Shown in pieces: positions 11,511-25,226 of a stretch of DNA of 64,000 nt. Position 1 is the stretch's first letter; every line of letters starts with the position of its first letter. The notes below the pieces were generated by a model, which was not told the DNA's origin, searched no databases, and saw nothing but the letters and a program-made list of their open reading frames with translations. The position numbers and the translations under genes are program-made. Location of the stretch: NCBI GenBank assembly GCA_023079485.1, contig CM041085.1, positions 34,953,121-35,017,120 of the forward strand, in the 5' to 3' direction. This DNA is from Archilochus colubris. Its lineage: Eukaryota; Chordata; Aves; Apodiformes; Trochilidae.

Positions 11511-14500
11511 AGTTGGGAGCTAAGTCTGGCTCCAGCTGTACCTGGACTCCTCTCTGAGGAGTCCAGAAAGCAAGGGGATCCAGCATGAACCTTGCACTCT
11601 CCAGAAGAAACCTCCTGCACTCCTCTTCAACAACAACCCATCTCAGAAGGTGGTCTGCATCCATGCCCAGAGCTGGATGTACTAGTAACTCCCTGGATAA
11701 ATACATGCAATCTTTTCCTTGTCCCTCAGTCATCCAAGTGCTGGAATGTTCTTGCAGTAATCCTAGTCCTTTCAGCCTGACTGGTAATGATTTTAGTATC
11801 AAGATGTCCTTTGTCTGGTGAAGAGACGACAAAGGCTACGTCTATGCTAGAAAACTAAACATGGCCAGAGCCTGGCCTTGCACACTATCCCATGATGGTG
11901 CAAGATGTTTAAGAGTTATCACAATCCCAGACATGGCTCTGGCCCATGCTGGCTAGCATGGTCTCACACAGTGCCAAGATATAGTTTGGGGGCTGACAGA
12001 GTCTAAGGACCTGCCCTGCAAGAGGTGTAACTATCCACGTCGCTCTTAATTAAACCCAACAAAGTTTGTAGAGTCTTAACTGCAGGCTGTACAAATGTTC
12101 TGACTGCCCAGTGGTGTGTAGTATTCCTCTTTACTGTTGTTCATTAAAGCATATATTCAGCTGCAGAACATAGCTAATTTTTTCATTCACATTTGAACTG
12201 AACCATATCTTTCATAAGTAGAATCTTACCAACATTTTTTTCATAAATTGAGAAAAAAAACAGATGAGACCCTAATAGTCTTTAGGTCTCAGGACCCATG
12301 AATGCATATGCATGTGAATTTGAGTAGGCACCCCAATCTAGTAGTAGTTTTACAGAATTCAGCCACCCTTTTGCCACATAAGTATTTGCACAGTGAAGGG
12401 TTAATGTGACAGTGAGGAGAATTTTAAAGAGCTCAATTAATTTCTTTGTCTTGAATCAGAACAGTTACAAAATCTCCAATGGCTTCACAAGCAATTTGTG
12501 TTTTTCATACACAAAAAATATTTTTTACCAAAGAAATGTGAACTGGAATGGAACAGAAAATGAGATGAGCTGTTGGCAGGTTTGAACAGAGATTTATGTG
12601 GGAAGAAGTAACAGAACCCTGGAGGGATTTTGCAAAAAATGACACATGAGAAAGCTGGAAAGGACAAGTGTCAGTTAAAATAATTATATTAATCTTAGTT
12701 AATTTACTTATATTAGTCTTATAATTTCCATTCCAGTTTACATCTAAACCAAGGCTTTATGCTTGATTTACTATATATAAAAAACAATCCAGGCCACTGA
12801 TAAACATCAAGCTGTTCAACTCTTCCATCTATTACTCTCTAAAGCACTTTAAAGGCTATTGCAACTCCCAAATATTTGTAGAAAGACACTTCTGAAAAGC
12901 AGATGGCTATTTTGCCATATGTCTGAATGGTTGTTCTTCAATATGTTCTTGAAGATTAATGACAACTGTTAAATTTTATGCTTTAAAGGCACCCTCTTAA
13001 TTTGAATTTAGTCCACAATTTAAGTTTTATGAAAAAAATTACTAATGGGCTACTTTTAATGTTTGGACACAGTATTGTTTTTATCAACCACATTTGCTTC
13101 TACTTTCACGTACTGTAAAGCAGCTGTGTGGAAAGCAAAGGCAACTGGCTAACATAACCCAAAAAATGCAAAACAAATATACACATTTGGGAGATCTCTT
13201 GCTGTTTTGTGGTGATGATGTGTCACCATGCTCCAGGCTTGGCACTTCTTTCCCATGGCAGCAAAAGAAACTGTTCTATGGTAATCCAAGTATCTTTCTC
13301 TCTCTCTGAACTTCAAGACTGTTCTGACATTGCAGTATTGGCAAAGAACAATAGAAATCAGTCCCTTAATTTAATTTTTCTGTTTAAATTAAAAAAATGA
13401 TAATTAAAAAACCTTCAGGAAAGAGGTAAAACTGAGTTAGAAAAACCAGACAGATTAGTAAGCAGTCACAGGAACGCTTGAGAATAAAGACCAGAAGGGT
13501 GTCTGGAATGATTTCATTCAACAGATGGTACTTGGTAGGAGCACTCGCATTTCAATTTCACTTCTGCCTGCTGCACTTGTTTGTATAAGGGAGGTAAAAC
13601 TTTCACATAGAGCTCTAAAATGTTTTCAAATTTAATATTTCTTGAGTTAGATTTATATGGGATTTTTTAAATCCAATGTTCTGGATTTAAAAAACAGATT
13701 GTTCCCCTTTTTTTAGTTTTTTTTTATTTATTTCATCCTCATTTTTAGCTTCCTCCCAGCCTGCCAACACCTGCAATAAGAGATGTGGTGCACATTATTT
13801 TGATTTTTAACAGGCATCTTCAGTTGTGTTCATTTCTGATATACCCTTACATTTACTTACGTATTAAAAGGAAAACTAGAACTGTAATTTGTTAATCAGC
13901 AGACTTAAAACCTTCAGCATCAGTTCCCCAGTGATCAAAAGGTCATAATTTCTACCTAGGATTGAGAAAGCTTTGCAGCACGTGCAGAAGCTCAACACAC
14001 AACCAGTGCTACTGAGAAGACTTTTAGCAGAGCTTTTTACAGCACAAATTACCACTTCCCATTGCACTTCATGCTTCTGCAGCACAGCTGTGCCACACAT
14101 CCCCCCTCTCTTCCCTCTCCCCTTCCAGCCCCTCACCCACCCCCTGCCTGTGCCCAGGGATTTTTGATACTGTTCCTGGAAACTGAGAAATGCCATAATA
14201 CCACCATTGTTTACCAGCAGGGCTTCTTCTTACCATCTGGGTTCCTAAAACAATTTATATCTGAACTCCCGAAATTAGAAACACAGTGTCAAAATAACAA
14301 CATTCTCAAAACCTGTAAACCAGCTGTTTAGTGAATTTACTGGAGTGTCACAGGTAAAACATCATCCCACGCTGCTGTTCATTCGCATTAGATACTCATT
14401 ATTTCAGTAAACTGCAATTTTGGAAGTGATCAACTAGTGCTGAAATAAATGTTGTTTTGCTGGTTGTTATATGAGTAATTTTTCATACTTTAAGTTATAT

Positions 14501-15287
14501 TCTTTGTGCTTGCATTAAGTTATGCCTATGGTAAGGTATGTGCACTGGCAGCTGACCACTGAGACTGGACTGCTAACCAGTCTCAGATGGCTTTTGCAAT
14601 AGACCAGTAATGGGGAGACATACTCTGACTTTTGCAGGGAGAATTTTACCTTGGTGATACTTTCACAGAAGTGTGTTCTGCACTTCCTTTCAACAGCAAG
14701 CGGGCAGAACATGATCCCACTCCACCAGGCTCTAAAGTGTAGCATTGCTAGGGGAATGAGCAGCAGTATTGGAAAGAGGAGAAGCACTGCAGGGTACAGA
14801 GAAGTAAAAAGTCCTGCCCTAAGGAGAAGACAAACCAAAGTCCATTCTTCAGTGAACAGTAAATGAACTTCATCAAACTGCAGCATTTTAGTGTCCAAGT
14901 TATGCCACAAATCCACATGAGCAAACTCAGCTTCATCAATTAAAATGCTCTAAATTCACATGTAAAGCAAATCACTGATTCAAAAAAAACAAAACAAAAC
15001 AAAACAGAATGATCTGGATATTCTACCATACCTAAATATATTTTATATAAGCAAATAAAAATAATGGTAGAATACACAGTGGGGAGAATGGAAAGAAGGA
15101 ACATAAATACCCTGGCCTTTACACTTTGGGGTGTCATAGTAATTTAATCTGGTAGCAGGGGATTTCCAGTAACAAGAATGTCATACCTGTTTGAACCTAT
15201 CAGAAGAGCAGACAGAGCTTCTTGCATACTTCTCATACAGGAACAAAAACACATTAGCAGCAAAAAGGCTCAGCACTAAAATCACAC
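11511..15287. other. Intergenic DNA, no gene recognised
   Basis: Mixed AT-rich sequence. A pyrimidine-rich stretch lies at about 14,097-14,150 and an (AAAAC)n run at about 14,982-15,006. The frames on both strands are short and unsupported. Nothing else was recognised. Confidence 0.55.
14982..15007 (+). repeat. (AAAAC)n simple repeat
   Basis: A short run of A with regularly spaced C, ending in four AAAAC units. It has the composition of a degenerate poly(A), but I see no retroposed body attached to it. Confidence 0.8.
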
Positions 15288-15530
15288 ACAGAATCACAGA
15301 ATGGTGGGGGCAGAAAGAGATGTCTGGAGCTCATCTAGTCCTGCTGGAGCAGGATCGCCTAGAGCAGATTATACAGGGACACGTCCAGGTGGGTTCTGAA
15401 TGTCTCCAGGGATGGAGACTCCACAACTTCCCTGGGTGATTTGTTCCAGTGCTCTGTTAACCTTAGAGTAAAGTAGTATTTTCTCATATTCAGGTTAAAT
15501 CTGTGTGCCAGTTTGTTACCATTATCCCAT
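15288..15530 (-). mobile_element. CR1 LINE 3' end, antisense
   Basis: It begins with ACAGAATCACAGAATGG, the reverse complement of the CR1 3' tail. It continues with the usual inverted 3' UTR phrases: a degraded AGATCATCTAGTCC segment (here GAGCTCATCTAGTCC), GGGATGGAGACTCCACAAC, TGTTCCAGTGCTCTG, and the segment matching the start of the CR1 3' UTR. It is severely 5'-truncated, as most CR1 insertions are, and moderately diverged. Confidence 0.9.
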
Positions 15531-16272
15531 TAAAACATAACGCAATATGCATCACTGTATTTTGAAGCCCATCCCATTATAAGACCAGGAAAATTGATCA
15601 AGACAACCATAAAAATAAACCTGTTTTGGTTTGTTTTGGACCTATTTGCTGTGCAGGCACTTCTCTTAGAAATAAACTTTGATTATTCCCAGCTAAACAC
15701 ATTCCTGCTATATTTTGTAATTTTTCTATTCAGCATGTAGTATTTCTGAATTACTATATACTTGAACAGAATGTATTGACATGCCAATTACTGTATCTTA
15801 AAAATGCTGCTGCAACAATAGAATAGGCTTATCTAATGTTTAAAAAAACCCACACTTTTTGATGTTTCACAAAAGCTGATTGTGTACTGTGTTCACTGAA
15901 ATGTTTACCCCAAATGCCTTAATCTGTTAAAAGCTTACCACCTTGCTCAGCATTTTGTCAATCCATCTACGCTTCCTTGGAAAACAATCCTGCAACATCT
16001 AGGGAACTGAAAACTACATTTTAATCTGCTAAAAGCCAATTTTGCTCTTATTTCTATATGCAATAAGCAAGCCTTAGTAGCCATAGAAAAGAATGAATGT
16101 TCTGTGCCCTTGCTCATGCTTCTTTTTGAAAAAATTGATTTCAGAAAAGAAGGATTAAAATTAGGATTGCAAAACTGAAGTATGGAACAGAGGCAATAAG
16201 AAGATGAAGGATCAGATCCACATTTCAATGGAGTTTAATAGATGTTTTAGCTGAAATGAACTAGGGTTTTTT

Positions 16273-16294
16273 ATTAGACTTTTAAAAGTCTAAT
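16273..16294. repeat. Perfect 22-bp palindrome
   Basis: The half-site ATTAGACTTTT is followed directly by its exact reverse complement, with no spacer. It could extrude as a small cruciform or bind a dimer. No function is known to me. Confidence 0.9.
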
Positions 16295-19200
16295 TTTAAG
16301 AACCTCAGAAAGATATCCTTCTCTGAATTGTATCCTTTTCATGAAAGTAATTATAAAAGGATAACCAAGGAAATTGCCCTGGGTAACAGAGTATCCAAAT
16401 ACAGCAGTTTCTCTAGCGCTGTCTCAGGCAATCATTTTCTCATCAGCTTGATTACAGCTCTATTTCTCAAGCCTGATACTGTGTGATACTTGAGTTCCGC
16501 ATCTGAAGCCCATCCCTAGAATCAAACAGAATCTTGCATCAGCTTACAGCATGGCACCCATTTTGATTCCTGTGCCAGCCCCTACAAAAGATATTTCTCA
16601 AAGACAAAAGCTACAGATCTGTTGATATGATACAGGTCTTTAATGTGGAACAAAGTTACTAAGATTTGTACTTTAAATATACATATCACTATTTTGGGAT
16701 GGTAGTTGGGCACCTTAAGAAAGGTCCTCGATTTTTTGCAGTCCTCAGCTGCCATGGATCTGATGTTCTTTAAGTGACTGTGGCAGCTGGTCAGCAAATC
16801 CAAAAATTACAAGCTGATTTTAAAAACTTGATCTTGAAAATATTTGGGTTTGACCACTAATTCAAATATAAGGCAAAGAAATCTTACTGGAGCATAGAAA
16901 TGTTTTGGATGAGAAAAACAGCTTTGGTAGTCCCTGTTTTGGATGAACTAGCTGGGGCTGGAAGCTGTGTGTGTAAGTGCATAGCGTTTTATTGATTTTG
17001 TGTGATTATCACATCAACAAACAAATGTGGTAAATGAAGTTAATCATTTCCTCAGCTCCAATCTCCATTTTTTTGTCTTCAAACATGGCCTGGAATCTAA
17101 AATGTTACAAATTATATTTAAATCTTTGCACTGAGTGGTAGGACTGATCTTGTCTGACTAAACATGCTGTTTTTCTGAAATTGCTATGCCTCATTTAGTT
17201 TAACTAAAAATGTAGATAATATTGGTGAAAATCATGGACAATGCCTCTGGGCAGAATCCTGGACTCTGCATGTTATAAAAGGATTACCTACAAGATAAGG
17301 AATACAGGACCACAAAGGGCTTTCAATCTAATTCCCTGCAATTAGAGAGTTGTACCATGCCAACACACATAAAAATTATCAAAGTTTGTTGTAAAATTTT
17401 GTATGTTGAAGGCTTATCTACTAGACACTATTCCAACCAGTAAGGCTGTTCTTCTGTCTTAAAGCTCTGGTAAAAACATGAAAGCAAGGACTGATGTAAA
17501 TTGGGAAGGAGCTGGATGGGCTAACATTTACAATAGTGAATTTTCACAGACTTTAAACTGAATTCTTTCTAACTTAAGTGCCTTTAATTGGATCTTCTAA
17601 CAGACAGTTTGCACTGAAAACTATTTAAAAGCACCTGGCAGAGTCTAGAATGGTGGACTCCCTAGAGGCAGGCTCTGCCTGAAGTCCTAGCAGCTTATTA
17701 AAACTGACTTTCACTTGTGGAAGTTCCTCGCTCCACAGAGAAGGGATGCTTTAGTCTTGGCAAATAGGTGCCATCTGAAAGCCATACTCAGCACAGATGG
17801 GAAAAAGCAGTTGAACAGGTGGAAAAAAAGCAGTACATAAACCTAGGTTGTTCTTTGGTTTGACAATGTATAGTTACTGTGCAACTGCTGTTTCCAAGAA
17901 AGGACCGAAACCACTGCAAAAATACATGGTAGTCTTGTCATATGACTTCAGAGGTCAAATTACTTTGCCAGCGAGGCTCTATAGCACTTATAATCTTCAT
18001 GATTCAGCTGTGTGATGGAATAATTATCATTGACACAAAGCCTGACTGTGTTCAGGCACACACGAAGGCAAGTAGCACTCCAAGTTATCTTGAAAAACTG
18101 GAGAACCAGCCAGAGAAAAAGGGAAGTGCAAGACCTTAATTTTATTCAGACAAAAGAGTTACGTAAAATGAAGTGCAAAACGGCTGGATGTATAGCAAGC
18201 CTGTAAAAAAGGGACTGAGCATTTCACTTATTCACAAGCCAGCTGGGGCTTAGTAACAAAATTGTCCAGTTTTGGCACAGCATGTCCAAAGACAGTTTGA
18301 GAAAGCATACTCAGAATGGCCACTTATCTTTAAATATTATTTATTAAGAAAGCCAGCAAGAACCAAGGTTTTTATCAAGAGAAAACCTGAAGTACTGTGG
18401 CAGTGAGCAGACACAATAGAAACCTTCAGGTATGTAAGAGGCTCTGTACTCATGATGAGTACAGAGCTTAAATCCTAGTTCAAAATTCTCAGAACAGGTA
18501 TGAAGAACCAAGATATTAGTTAAATACTGATTTCTAACCAGTCTGTGACTAACTACTTACCCTTCAGATTCTCTTTCCAATCAAATGAGGGACAGGTATT
18601 TAGAAAAAATTTGTCTGACTAAACATATATGCCTACATTGGGGTGAGCCACTTCCTGGGAATTCTCATTTCTCTCATTGACTACTAAAGGAATTCAGTGA
18701 ACCTGGCAGGAGACATCTGCACTGTAGATCTCTGCCCTTGATCAGATAAATCCACCTACAGTGTACATAGTGTGCAACTGACAGAGAGCTTGCTCAAGAA
18801 TATTCTGAACAAGTCCTCCCTCCACTTCAACATGCTTGCCATTGATGGGATGGGAAAAGCAAGGAAAAAGATGTCTCAGTTTAAGGCTGCACAAGTATGG
18901 CATTAGCACAGGCATTGGTAACCTCCACTGATGCTCTTTCATTTCAACAGTTATGCCTTTTTTTCTACCTGCATCACTTCTTTGTCCTTCACACTGTGCT
19001 TGTTTATCACCAAAGACAGCAAGGACTGAATATACATAACAGTAATGAAAATCTCTTCCTTCTCCACAAATTGTTCTCATTCACTGAAGGAAAGAGCAGA
19101 AAATATTAATAAAAAGCATTTAATTTCTATATAGCTTCTAACTGGTCTATCTCCAATTCACAAAATTTTATACTCTTTTTGCAATAAACTCAGATTATAT

Positions 19201-20739
19201 GAGAAATGTGGGAGCCATTGTTTTGTCCTTAGGCAGCAAAAAGCCATATAGCATAAGTATAATCATGATCTGAAATCATACTTTGATTTGGGCAGAAGAT
19301 AGTACTAAAATACTTTTTGCCACTGAATCTGCCTTGGTCTCCAGATCAGCCAGAAAGATGAAAATTAAATTTGGCTTTGCTTCTAAGAACATAAAAACTG
19401 TTTTGTTTTGTTTTTTTTCCAATACATCCTTTAATCTTACTGTTTATCTGCACAAATTTTCTTTTAAAAAGTGATGTTTTGTAGATGCCTGGAACAGTGC
19501 TGCTTATGACATTTTATTTAAAACAAACAAACAAACCACAATAGCAAACAAACAAAAAAAAAACCCAGCACAAGTTTCAAAATTATAAAGATCCTAGTAA
19601 ACACATTGTTGCATGTAGGAGGAGGTATTTGGTTATTAATTCACAACTCCTTTGCTATTTCCTTGCTCATCCCACTGACCTAAATTTATATGGAAACTTG
19701 ATTCCAGTCTCTTCTGCTTCTTTCTCTCTTGTTGAAATGATTAAAAAGACCAGAAAGCAAAAGGACAAGTGATTCAAGACTGAAATGTCAGTGCTGATGG
19801 AAAGGAAAGAGAGCCGTGCAATGGAGAATTTAAACATGATACCCAGAGACAGACTTTCACCTGTTTTCCTTTGCAAAGTCACAGAAATGTTGCAGAGAGC
19901 TGTAACCACTATTTCCAGAGCTGGATTTCTCCCATAACAAGAACGATGTCTTGCTAATTCGAACCAGCCTGCAACAATGAACTGCACACCAGTGTCAAGG
20001 AAGGCTTGATTAAAGGTAAGGAAATTCAAGGTCTTACACCTTGGAAGCCAGAAAACTGAACCACTGGCATTTTCTTTCTCTCCCTAGGGAAGTAATTGAT
20101 TATTGAAATGGCAACTGCTCAAGAGAGCTTTGCTTTAATTCATTCTACTCTTGCAAAAGCCTGACCTTGGTAAGTGTATTACTAGATTCCTTCTTCATTA
20201 CACCCAGGTGAGAAAAGAGTATTAGACCTGAGATAAAAAATGAAAGAAGACTAAGTAATCAGGAAAGCAGTGGCATAGACATCGGCAACAAAAGGGCAAT
20301 GAGAGACAAAGCTATGAAAGTGCAATGAACTGCATAAAAAAGCAGGCAAAAAAATCAAGCTTTCACAGAAATTTGAACTAGAAGACATCAGTACACATTA
20401 ATTAGGAAAGGTGCCTTAATATTTCATTTAGTGTGCTAACACATTTTAGGGAAAAAAAGCAGTGGGGTTAATTAAAGGACCTGTGCTTGAGGGTCCCAAG
20501 CTAATTTTATTCATTCTCAGAATTTGTTTGCAGACATCTGACTCTATAAATATTGCAATAACTGCAGCAAGCAAAAAAAATACGAAGTATATTTCGAGGC
20601 ATGTAGTAGAGGCAGATGAAGATTCACAACAATATATCAAGAAGAAACATGATTCAGCTTTCTTTTACTTACTTTGGGCACATACATATACGTATACATT
20701 TGTCAGGTGTTGCCAAATGCATCAGCCGAGCAGAGCTGC

Positions 20740-21180
20740 TGCTGGTCCAGCCCATACTGAGTCTGAGCACACGTTCCCAACGTTCACACAACCACAGACA
20801 CCTTTACCCATACATACATGTCCAGCCACATGACCGTGACCATCAAGCCTGCTTGTCCACCCAGTAACACACTCTCAGCCTCTCTGATCTCTCCAGTAAT
20901 TGAACCAGGTTTATGGCTGCTTTGATAACCAGATCCCAGGCCTCTACCCTACTTACTGGCTTGGTACTCGCTGGTGACTACACACTGACATACACACTCA
21001 CACACAATGAACACAGAGTGCTCTATTTGCCACTATGACTTAAGCCTCTACACACAGACAGGCACACAGATAGGGGCTTCCTCACCCAGAAAAATAGCAA
21101 TGGAGTTAAGTTGGAAGACAGGACACACAATACTGATGAGGTGCAGAACATAGCTACACAAAGGTACTTGACCACACATC
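20740..21180 (+). repeat. C/A-rich low-complexity region
   Basis: This stretch has many CACA, ACAC and CACACAGA words without a strict repeat unit. It looks like a decayed CA-rich satellite or part of an unrecognised element; I cannot assign it to a family. Confidence 0.4.
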
Positions 21181-22750
21181 CATTTACATGCTATTAGTAT
21201 CTTTTATCCTATTTTCCCTGCTTTTCCACACTTATTCCTCCTCAAATGATGTCAAAACACCTTTGTTTCCTCACCTATACTTTCCAAAATAAGTCTTATA
21301 CAATTCTAAGATGTTCTTCTACTGCATCACATCATGAATTCCATACCCCCTAGGCAGTAACTCCGCCTCAATCTGAAAGTGCTCTTGGGGAGTCCCCCAG
21401 CCCTTGTATCATCTTGACAGGTTTCCCACCAGGCCTGTGATACCCATAGTTGCCCTGTGGCAGCCCTGGGAGGAGATGGGCTAAGGGCTCCCTTTCTCTT
21501 CCTGAGTTATCTCACACAACACCGAAAGGCAGTGGCAAGGAACCACTTCCAACAGCTTCCATGCCCTTTCTATCAAGCCTTTTGTTATATGGTGTGTTTG
21601 CCTTAGAACTGAGCTACAGAACCTTGGAGGAAAATAAGTGCAGGGAGCATAAAAGGAAACAACAGTATTTTTAAGACAAGTAAATGGAAAATGAGACACA
21701 GCTTCAGTTTTCAATGTATTTTATTAGGGGAGGAAAAATCATTTCAATACCCAGCTCTTCATGTATTCCCAGACTGATGTTATATGGAGCCAGCAGCAAG
21801 TCATTGTCTCCATGAAATGAGTACCTTAATATCACTTTTCCTCCATGCATACATATGCAAGATACTTCGTTTGATACCCTGAACTTTTTCCTCTGATAAA
21901 CTTACAGTTCTCTACTGAAGTTTCTATTGTAATGACAGTGAAAAGAGTAAAAGCATAACAGTAATGGCATGTAGTGCAATAGACAGTAGGCGCAGTGTTC
22001 ACAGTATTGCAGTGTTCACTTGTTTACCAAAGTGCATGAGCTTGGTGACCTTTAAATCTGTTACTGCTGCTTCTGCAGTTTGTTCCTTACCCACTGCCAC
22101 TCCACCCAAGTCACTGGACCCCAGTAAACACCCAGCACAGCACAGTTCCAGAAGAGGCCTTTATATGTGCAGTAAGTAGAGAGACTTTCTTTAAACAGCT
22201 GTGCTTTCCTTTCTGTAGGTTCCAGTCTCACCTGGATTTTTTTGATTGCTTTGGTAGCTATTTTTTTTGTCCTGAATACTTAAACCCGGGACCTGATGAC
22301 CCTCTTTGTGTAAAGCAATTCTTACGCTCCCTACGAGTAAAATGAAGGTGACAACATGCTTATGTGCTTCCTCTATTTCTGTATAGTGAGTCTGTGCTTG
22401 TTAACAGCTTTTAAAATGAAAAGTATTGCCTGCTTGCACAAGGTTATGGCTCCATGAGTTGCTGGTGAGCTTAAGCTCAGTGTTCCTACTGAATGTGTAG
22501 GGGAGCCAGTATTTTACATATCTAGCCTTTGTGATTTTGCCCAGATCACTTTTGGACTGAAATTAACTTAAAAAGAAAAGAACTTCTGTGCTTACTCCAG
22601 AAAGTGAGGTCTACTTTTCTGGTCAAGAAATATGATTTTTCTGGTTGTTCATGCATTCCTAACCTATGAAGCCCCTAAGGTCTTTTTAAGTTTCCAGAGG
22701 TGTTTGAGGCTAGGTCAGGAACTGTTTCTAAGGGGATGTCACATAATAAT

Positions 22751-22789
22751 TTTGTTTGTGTATTTGGTGTTTTGTTTGTGTATTTGTCA
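22751..22789 (+). repeat. Two-copy 20-bp tandem repeat
   Basis: The unit TTTGTTTGTGTATTTG followed by a short linker occurs twice head to tail. This is a simple local slippage duplication. Confidence 0.8.
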
Positions 22790-23449
22790 CCTTACATAAG
22801 AAAGATCAATCAGACTGGGTCATCAGAAAATTTCAGAGTGCCCTCTGTATCCAAGAAAAATTGACTGAAGTGCTTTAGGACACTGCAGTTACTTACATAA
22901 AAGAGCAAAACATCAAGCTTATCTTAAGTGCCATTAACACTTAAATAATTTCTGTATTTTGAGAGGATTTTTTTGACAAATAAATCCAATATAATGATCT
23001 GCAGCAGTTTTTCCGAGTTACACATCCCATATGTGCAAATTTGGTATTTTTGGAGATATGGGAGGAAAAACATAAACAAGCATTCTACAGCCACAAAATA
23101 ATCAATGTATATTTTGCTTTTGTAAAACTACTTTGGTTAATTATTAAAATGTTCCTTAGAAAATGTACATAGAAAATTCTGATAGCCTGGAATTTCAAGT
23201 GACAAAATGGCTTAACCTTCACAATACAAACAGCTTTGGTGCTTTAAGATACTATGGCCTACATTTGACCACTTGTTTTCAGCTGTCTGCTCTGAGGGAT
23301 CACCTTCCTGAAAGAGCACTATCCACCTGCCTCTGAGCAAAGTCACTTGGCTGAGCTTAAAAGCTCTCATCTGCTGCGGCTCAGACCACACTGCAAAGGG
23401 TAGCAAGGAAAATGGTAACACTTTGAGCCATTACAGCTGTTTCCAAATA

Positions 23450-25029
23450 AAATCTGACTTAGATCGCAAACAGAGAAAAGGTTTCAGCTGTCCCTGAGAC
23501 CAGATTATCCCCCAGACTTTTCACACCATTAACCCATCCCTCCATACTCTGCCATAAATGACTGTGTGGGTTTGGTTTCTCATTCATGTGATTTCTCAGA
23601 AGAGCCGTGCAGTAAAAGCACTGGAGCGGCGAAGCAGCAGCAGAGAGCTGGGAGGGTAATCTTTCAGTCAATCTCATCATTAGAGTTCACCTGACTTCCG
23701 TCTACAAAGCAGATAGAAATTACTAAGGCAGCAGAGAGACTTGTGGTGGTAGCAGACATGCCTAAAGCTGCAGACAGCTGTGTGACTCAGGGGCTGATAG
23801 GGATGAGGCCATCCTCCCGTGGCCAGAGGTGTGACTGCTTCCCACACCTCTGCGGCAGGCTTTGGCTGCCGTGAGCTCCCACACCTCTTGCTGGATCTGT
23901 GGGTGCTCTGCGTGTCCTTAAATGCAAAACCTGAGGGCTTGGCTTGGGCCACATGTATGGTCTAACCAGGCAGACCTGCTGCCAGAGGTGTTCTCTAGCA
24001 GATGGCACAGTAATATGTGCCAAAGGGCAAGGGAGGTAAAGCCTCCCCAACCCCAAAGACAACCCCACAGCTGCCATTCCCACAAGGAACGTCCCAAAGC
24101 AGTTGTTCTTCTCAGCTGGTCATCTGTAATAACTCTGGTCAGAAGAGCAGATGCTGTCAGAGGCGAGCTGTGTCACAGGGCACCTCTGAGTCACTTCAGT
24201 GAGTCACCTCTGCCTGGCTTTGACGCTAGCTAAGAAGCCCCCAGCTACAGAACAGTGTAGGAAGGAGCAGTGTCCTTTCTGCAGATCATCTTTACTCCAT
24301 TGTCCTGTTTCTTCTGGTCCTTCAGCCTCTGTCCCAGCATGTCTTGCAAATGCCAGGCTAAGCTGCCCAGGGGATGTCCATCTGGATGAGTGCCACTGCT
24401 GCTTCCCTCTGCCCAGAGGGCTGCTGCCCAAAAAGGAGTCAGGCACTAAATCATTCTCCATGTTGTGACAAGCAAACATATAATGAACCTGGCTTTTATT
24501 TGGCTCAAAATAGGGTCTGAGGAAAATGGCCTGGCCTTGCCATGTGGTGGGTTTAGATGGAAATGGAAAAAGGTGCAACACCTCCTAGCTGGAGTGCAGA
24601 GCTGCAGCCCTTGGAGCCTGCCAGACTGTACTGGCCAACCAGTGCAGGCAACCTTTGAGGGACAAGATGAACAAATAATCCCATCTGCTTCACTGATGGG
24701 CAAGAGAAGCATTTTGTTCAGCCTGTGCTGCTGGTGCCAGTTCTGCCTCAGGACATTGCTCACCAGGCCTGAGCAGTGAAGAGCAAAAGGGCAGGGAACC
24801 AAGAGGTCTAGCACAGACAATAAAAATAAATAGAGCAAACACTTCCTAAATACCAAGAACTTCAGGGGAAATATCACTTTCAGTAATCTCAGGGTCATTT
24901 GTTCTTAGTGCTGGGAAAAAGACAGCAACAAGAAACAAAAAAGCCGGGTCAGTAAATTTTTATGAGGGCCTTTTCCTGCCCTTCTATTAGCTATTCAGTT
25001 TCACAGGTAGAGGAGTCACTTAGGACAGA
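23450..25029. promoter_or_regulatory. G+C-richer block with AP-1-type sites (candidate only)
   Basis: Between AT-rich flanks, about 23,780-24,900 is distinctly richer in G+C but does not look like a CpG island. It contains two exact TGAGTCA sites at 24,187-24,193 and 24,200-24,206 and a TGACTCA at 23,783-23,789. Such sites are bound by AP-1/bZIP factors in general. The overlapping frames on both strands are composition artefacts. Whether this is an enhancer is inference. Confidence 0.25.
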
Positions 25030-25169
25030 AGAAGAGCATTGCACCCCATGCTGCAATGAAGTAAGTTCTGCATCTCTAAATAATGCAAACTTTCTTCTGT
25101 TACAATTCCCTGTCTATCCAGAAGTCCTTTAGCTTCGTGTCCTTTTAAATTCCTTCCTTTTCTTTGCAG

Positions 25170-25226
25170 AACAAGCTGGCATTCAGCACCATAGGAAAGA
25201 ACCCAAGCTCAGAGGCATCTTTGTAA
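25170..25226 (+). pseudogene. Exon-like segment in duplication copy B (speculative)
   Basis: This is the counterpart of 2440-2532. A pyrimidine tract ending TTCTTTGCAG is followed by an 18-codon open frame beginning NKLAFSTIGKNPSSEA and then TAA. The acceptor-like junction and the first codons agree with copy A, but the frame is cut short by a small insertion. No upstream partner exon was recognised. Confidence 0.2.

Larger units (their letters stand above)
15531..23449. other. Intergenic DNA, no gene recognised
   Basis: A long AT-rich stretch. It holds a 22-bp palindrome (16,273-16,294), an (AAAC)-type run (about 19,525-19,565), a C/A-rich region with many CACA words (about 20,740-21,180) and a 20-bp tandem repeat (about 22,751-22,789). 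The open frames (such as 20,462-20,833) are weak and lack splice context. Confidence 0.5.

Noticed and set aside
11299..11832. 177-codon minus-strand frame with a lysine/arginine-rich block
   Set aside because: The basic block is simply the complement of the T/C tract; the flanks show no recognisable protein.
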